A stretch of 64,000 nt of DNA from Actinomadura craniellae (GTDB taxonomy: Bacteria; Actinomycetota; Actinomycetes; Streptosporangiales; Streptosporangiaceae): NCBI RefSeq assembly GCF_003289645.1, contig NZ_QLYX01000019.1, positions 80,106-144,105 on the forward strand, read 5' to 3'. The position numbers were made by a program, and so were the translations under genes. The notes below the pieces were generated by a model. The model was not told the origin of the DNA, searched no databases, and was given only the letters and a program-made list of their open reading frames with translations. This document shows positions 60,251-64,000 of this stretch, in pieces. Positions within the stretch are counted from its first letter, which is position 1; the number at the start of each line of letters is the position of its first letter.

Positions 60251-60657
60251 ACCCGGGGACGAGCGCTGCCAGACGGGAGCGGCCAGTCGGCTCGCAGGCC
60301 CGGTGGTACCGGCCGGGCAACAGCCGCGGGGATCCCTTGCCGGCGTGACCGGACGGACGGTCTCGGCGACCATGCCGGAGCCGCCCGTTCCGCATCTGCT
60401 CCGCGTCATGGGGCGAGCGCTCAAGGACCTGGCGGCTTGGCCGCTTCCACCCGGCCCGCGGAACACGCCGGACGGAGAAACCGGACCCACCACCGAACCA
60501 GGGGGCTTGTTCCGCGATTGTTCCGGGAACACCGACAGGACGTGGGTCGTAGCGGGGCACACCTGTACATGGCCGGAGCCGGTCAGGGGGCTGTTCGTCC
60601 TGGTGACACCGGGGGTTCACCTGGCCGGGGAAGCGGTCTCGGGGACGATGTCCCACG
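60251..60657. other. Intergenic region upstream of the CIRCE elements
   Basis: About 400 bases separate the previous gene from the groEL control region. No supported gene or repeat was found; open frames on both strands lack protein character. This is the point where extra genes enter the conserved csp - groEL order. Confidence 0.45.
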
Positions 60658-60684
60658 TTTGCACTCGACGGGGTAGAGTGCTAA
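60658..60684 (+). promoter_or_regulatory. CIRCE element 1 (HrcA operator)
   Basis: TTTGCACTC-N9-GAGTGCTAA, one mismatch to the consensus TTAGCACTC-N9-GAGTGCTAA. HrcA repressor binds here to switch off chaperonin genes at normal temperature. Confidence 0.93.
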
Positions 60685-60692
60685 AAAAACGG

Positions 60693-62474
<1,782 letters not shown>

Positions 62475-62509
62475 GCCTGAGCTCATAACGTCCGACCCGT
62501 ACGACGAGA

Positions 62510-62538
62510 GGGCGGTCCCATACCGGGGCCGCCCTTTT
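62510..62538 (+). terminator. groEL terminator
   Basis: GGGCGGTCCC (62510-62519) pairs with GGGGCCGCCC (62525-62534), 5-base loop, then TTTT (62535-62538). The clearest intrinsic terminator in the window, 36 bases after the groEL stop. Confidence 0.88.
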
Positions 62539-62576
62539 CGCCTCTGCCGAGCACTTGTTTGGCATCATGCGATGAC

Positions 62577-63167
62577 GTGAGCGACCTCTTCGACTTCCCC
62601 TCCCTGCGCATCGAGCAGCCGCGCAAAGTCCTGGCCAACAAGGTGGCGTACAAGATCCTCGATCCGGCGGGCAACCTCCTCGCGACGGCCGAGGAGACCA
62701 CGGTCCGGGGCCGGCGCGAGCAGCTACGGGCCGCGCTGCCCGGTCATGCGCTGTTCGGTGACCGTACGTTCCACGTGACCTCCCCCGCCGAAGAACTCCT
62801 GCTGGTCATGGAGAAGCTGGACCGCCGGGAAGGCACCCGCATCAAGCGCCCGGACGGCGACCTGATCGGCATGGTCCGGCCCGAGCGCACCAACCGCCAT
62901 TACGGCCTGTTCGACGCGGCCGACCAGCGAATCGGTGAGATCGTCGGTGAGATCTCCCTGCGCCGCTTCACCGTCAAGGACGCGACAGGCCGGCAAGCCG
63001 CGCTGATCAACAAGAAGTGGGCCGGGGTGGCCACCGAACTGTTCACCCACTCCGACCGCTACACGGTGGAGTTCGACGACCGGGCGGAGGAGCCACTGCG
63101 CACCATCGTCGCGATCACCGTGATCCTGCTGGATCTGATCCTGCACGAGTCCAAGGACGTGGTCTAG
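62577..63167 (+). CDS. LURP-one-related/scramblase-like protein
   Basis: About 196 residues from GTG 62577; TTG 62559 is an alternative. The tubby-like beta-barrel core shows YKILDPAGNLLATAEET, FHVTSPAEELLLVMEKLDRR, HYGLFDAADQRIGEIVGEIS, and a hydrophobic C-terminal helix (IVAITVILLDLILHES), as in the phospholipid scramblase/LOR family. Function in bacteria is unknown, possibly membrane-linked. Confidence 0.82.
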   Translation: MSDLFDFPSLRIEQPRKVLANKVAYKILDPAGNLLATAEETTVRGRREQLRAALPGHALFGDRTFHVTSPAEELLLVMEKLDRREGTRIKRPDGDLIGMVRPERTNRHYGLFDAADQRIGEIVGEISLRRFTVKDATGRQAALINKKWAGVATELFTHSDRYTVEFDDRAEEPLRTIVAITVILLDLILHESKDVV

Positions 63168-63239
63168 CCACCGGGAGGCCCCGGCTCGGCCGCCGTGTCA
63201 TCGACTCTTGGACGAGCCCTCCCGGGGTACCTTGCGGGA

Positions 63240-63596
63240 ATGCGATCCGTTCCGGAGAGCCTTGGCAGGTGGCGGATGTCGCCGATGCTCCCCACCGTGG
63301 CGAACGCCATCATGGCCGTGCTGTGGGCGTTCTCCGCTCCCGGTGGCTGGGGGGTCACCGCGTTCTGTGGAGTGCCAGGGTCTCGCGACCCCGGTTGCGC
63401 GGACGCCTACTCGCTGGTGGCGCTGCTCTCCTTCGTGCCCGCCGTTCTCGCGATACTGGCGGCACTGCTCGCCTGGATGCTGCCTCGAATACGGCGTAAT
63501 CCGGATCGGATGGACACCGTGCTCCTGGCCGGAACGCTGGCCTGGGTGGCGGCCGGGTTGGTCCTGTTCATCGGCGGCTACCTGGCCCAACGCTGA
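63240..63596 (+). CDS. Small membrane protein, three helices
   Basis: 118 residues from ATG 63240; an in-frame GTG at 63195 would add 15. Three membrane helices: VANAIMAVLWAF, LVALLSFVPAVLAILAALL and TVLLAGTLAWVAAGLVLFI. A loop with two Cys (FCGVPGSRDPGCAD) lies between the first two and may form a disulfide outside. No family recognised. No strong ribosome site. Confidence 0.6.
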   Translation: MRSVPESLGRWRMSPMLPTVANAIMAVLWAFSAPGGWGVTAFCGVPGSRDPGCADAYSLVALLSFVPAVLAILAALLAWMLPRIRRNPDRMDTVLLAGTLAWVAAGLVLFIGGYLAQR

Positions 63597-63642
63597 GAGT
63601 CTTGACGGCAAGCCGTTATGAATTGGACACTTCGCCCTCGAT

Positions 63643-63671
63643 TTGACGAGCGAGTCCTCGGGGCATAACGT
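63643..63671 (+). promoter_or_regulatory. rRNA operon promoter, distal
   Basis: TTGACG (63643-63648), 17 bases, then TAACGT (63666-63671). It begins the non-coding region ahead of the rRNA operon. A second promoter follows about 150 bases downstream, a tandem arrangement usual for rrn operons. Confidence 0.65.
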
Positions 63672-63797
63672 TCTCTCTGCCCACGGAGGTGCGGGACACC
63701 AGCAAGGTGGCCGGCTCCGGGGGAACCAGTCGGGTAATCATCGGCGGAAGAGATTCCGCAGGTGAGTGCTGGGCAGGGGCGGATGAAATCGCCGATT

Positions 63798-63825
63798 TTG
63801 ACCGGCGGACAGAATCCGCTAAGGT
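63798..63825 (+). promoter_or_regulatory. rRNA operon promoter, proximal
   Basis: TTGACC (63798-63803), 16 bases, then TAAGGT (63820-63825). The -10 resembles actinobacterial rrn promoters. The leader starts a few bases later. Confidence 0.7.
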
Positions 63826-64000
63826 TTAAGACATCACCCCGGAGGGAACGCCGCGAAAGCGGACACCAACCGTGTGTGTCTGTTGCTTGAGAACTCAACA
63901 GCGTGTTAAAAGCCAGTGCCTTTCGGCCTCCCATGTTGTGGGAGGTCACCCCGTTGCCCTGGGTCTGTGGATCTGGGGTGGGGATTTCTTTGAGGCAATG
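63826..64000 (+). ncRNA. 16S rRNA operon leader (5' part of precursor)
   Basis: The leader contains the actinobacterial rrn processing/antitermination sequences: GGGAACGCCGCGAAAGCGG near 63843 and TTGCTTGAGAACTCAACAGC (63883-63902), the conserved box A-like element just before the 16S gene. The 16S gene itself starts outside the window. The hairpin around CCTCCCATGTTGTGGGAGG may be an RNase III stem arm. Confidence 0.85.

Noticed and set aside
60251..60562. N-terminal extension of the hypothetical gene at 59.9-60.25 kb
   Set aside because: The extra residues are low-complexity, lack protein character and would run towards the groEL control region.

Overview
The window comes from a high-GC actinomycete, probably Streptosporangiales/Thermomonosporaceae-like. 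This is inferred from roughly 72% GC, frequent GTG starts with 4-base GTGA overlaps, and families such as XRE-DUF5753/DUF397, 13E12-type HNH proteins, mycosin, class E sortase and DUF3263. The exact genus cannot be fixed from the sequence alone.

Layout. 1-5.6 kb is a cell-surface polysaccharide locus: a GH-like lipoprotein cut by the window edge, a sulfotransferase, a secreted Ig-like protein, a GT4 glycosyltransferase and a polyprenyl-phosphate sugar transferase. 5.7-9.2 kb holds a YegP-like protein and a wall-anchoring module (LPKTG protein divergent from a class E sortase, then a secreted membrane-tethered protein). 9.3-20.6 kb is regulatory and transport: a STAND-TPR ATPase, a Ser/Thr kinase, an ABC exporter behind a SoxR-type promoter, a universal stress protein and a large SARP-AAA regulator. 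20.9-26.9 kb has a UbiA prenyltransferase, an APH-fold kinase coupled to an uncharacterised protein, and an LVIVD/DUF305 secreted pair.

26.9-34.9 kb is an accessory, decaying region. It contains a 9-bp repeat array, a kinase ghost, a 13E12-type HNH gene behind a LexA box, three DUF397 copies in different states, a WhiJ/AbaA-type XRE-DUF397-ATPase locus with a perfect operator, and tRNA-Thr(TGT) with a nearby 3'-half fragment. 35.2-52.2 kb carries a mycosin with a very long repetitive tail, MarR, a SAM hydroxide adenosyltransferase, OtsB and OtsA, two membrane Ser/Thr kinases around an ECF sigma factor, a FAD monooxygenase, a sulfotransferase and a CDF transporter. 52.3-62.5 kb follows the actinobacterial order thrC - MoaD-like - csp - groEL, with a SAM-I riboswitch ahead of thrC, two CIRCE elements ahead of groEL and a block of extra genes between csp and groEL. 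The last 400 bases are tandem promoters and the leader of an rRNA operon whose 16S gene lies just outside.

The most unusual recurring pattern is short tandem duplication of gene ends: sortase, APH kinase and its neighbour, ABC exporter, tRNA-Thr, and the 5' end of the LVIVD gene. In one case the duplication created a 30-codon mini-ORF coupled by GTGA overlaps on both sides. No clearly new multi-gene system was identified.
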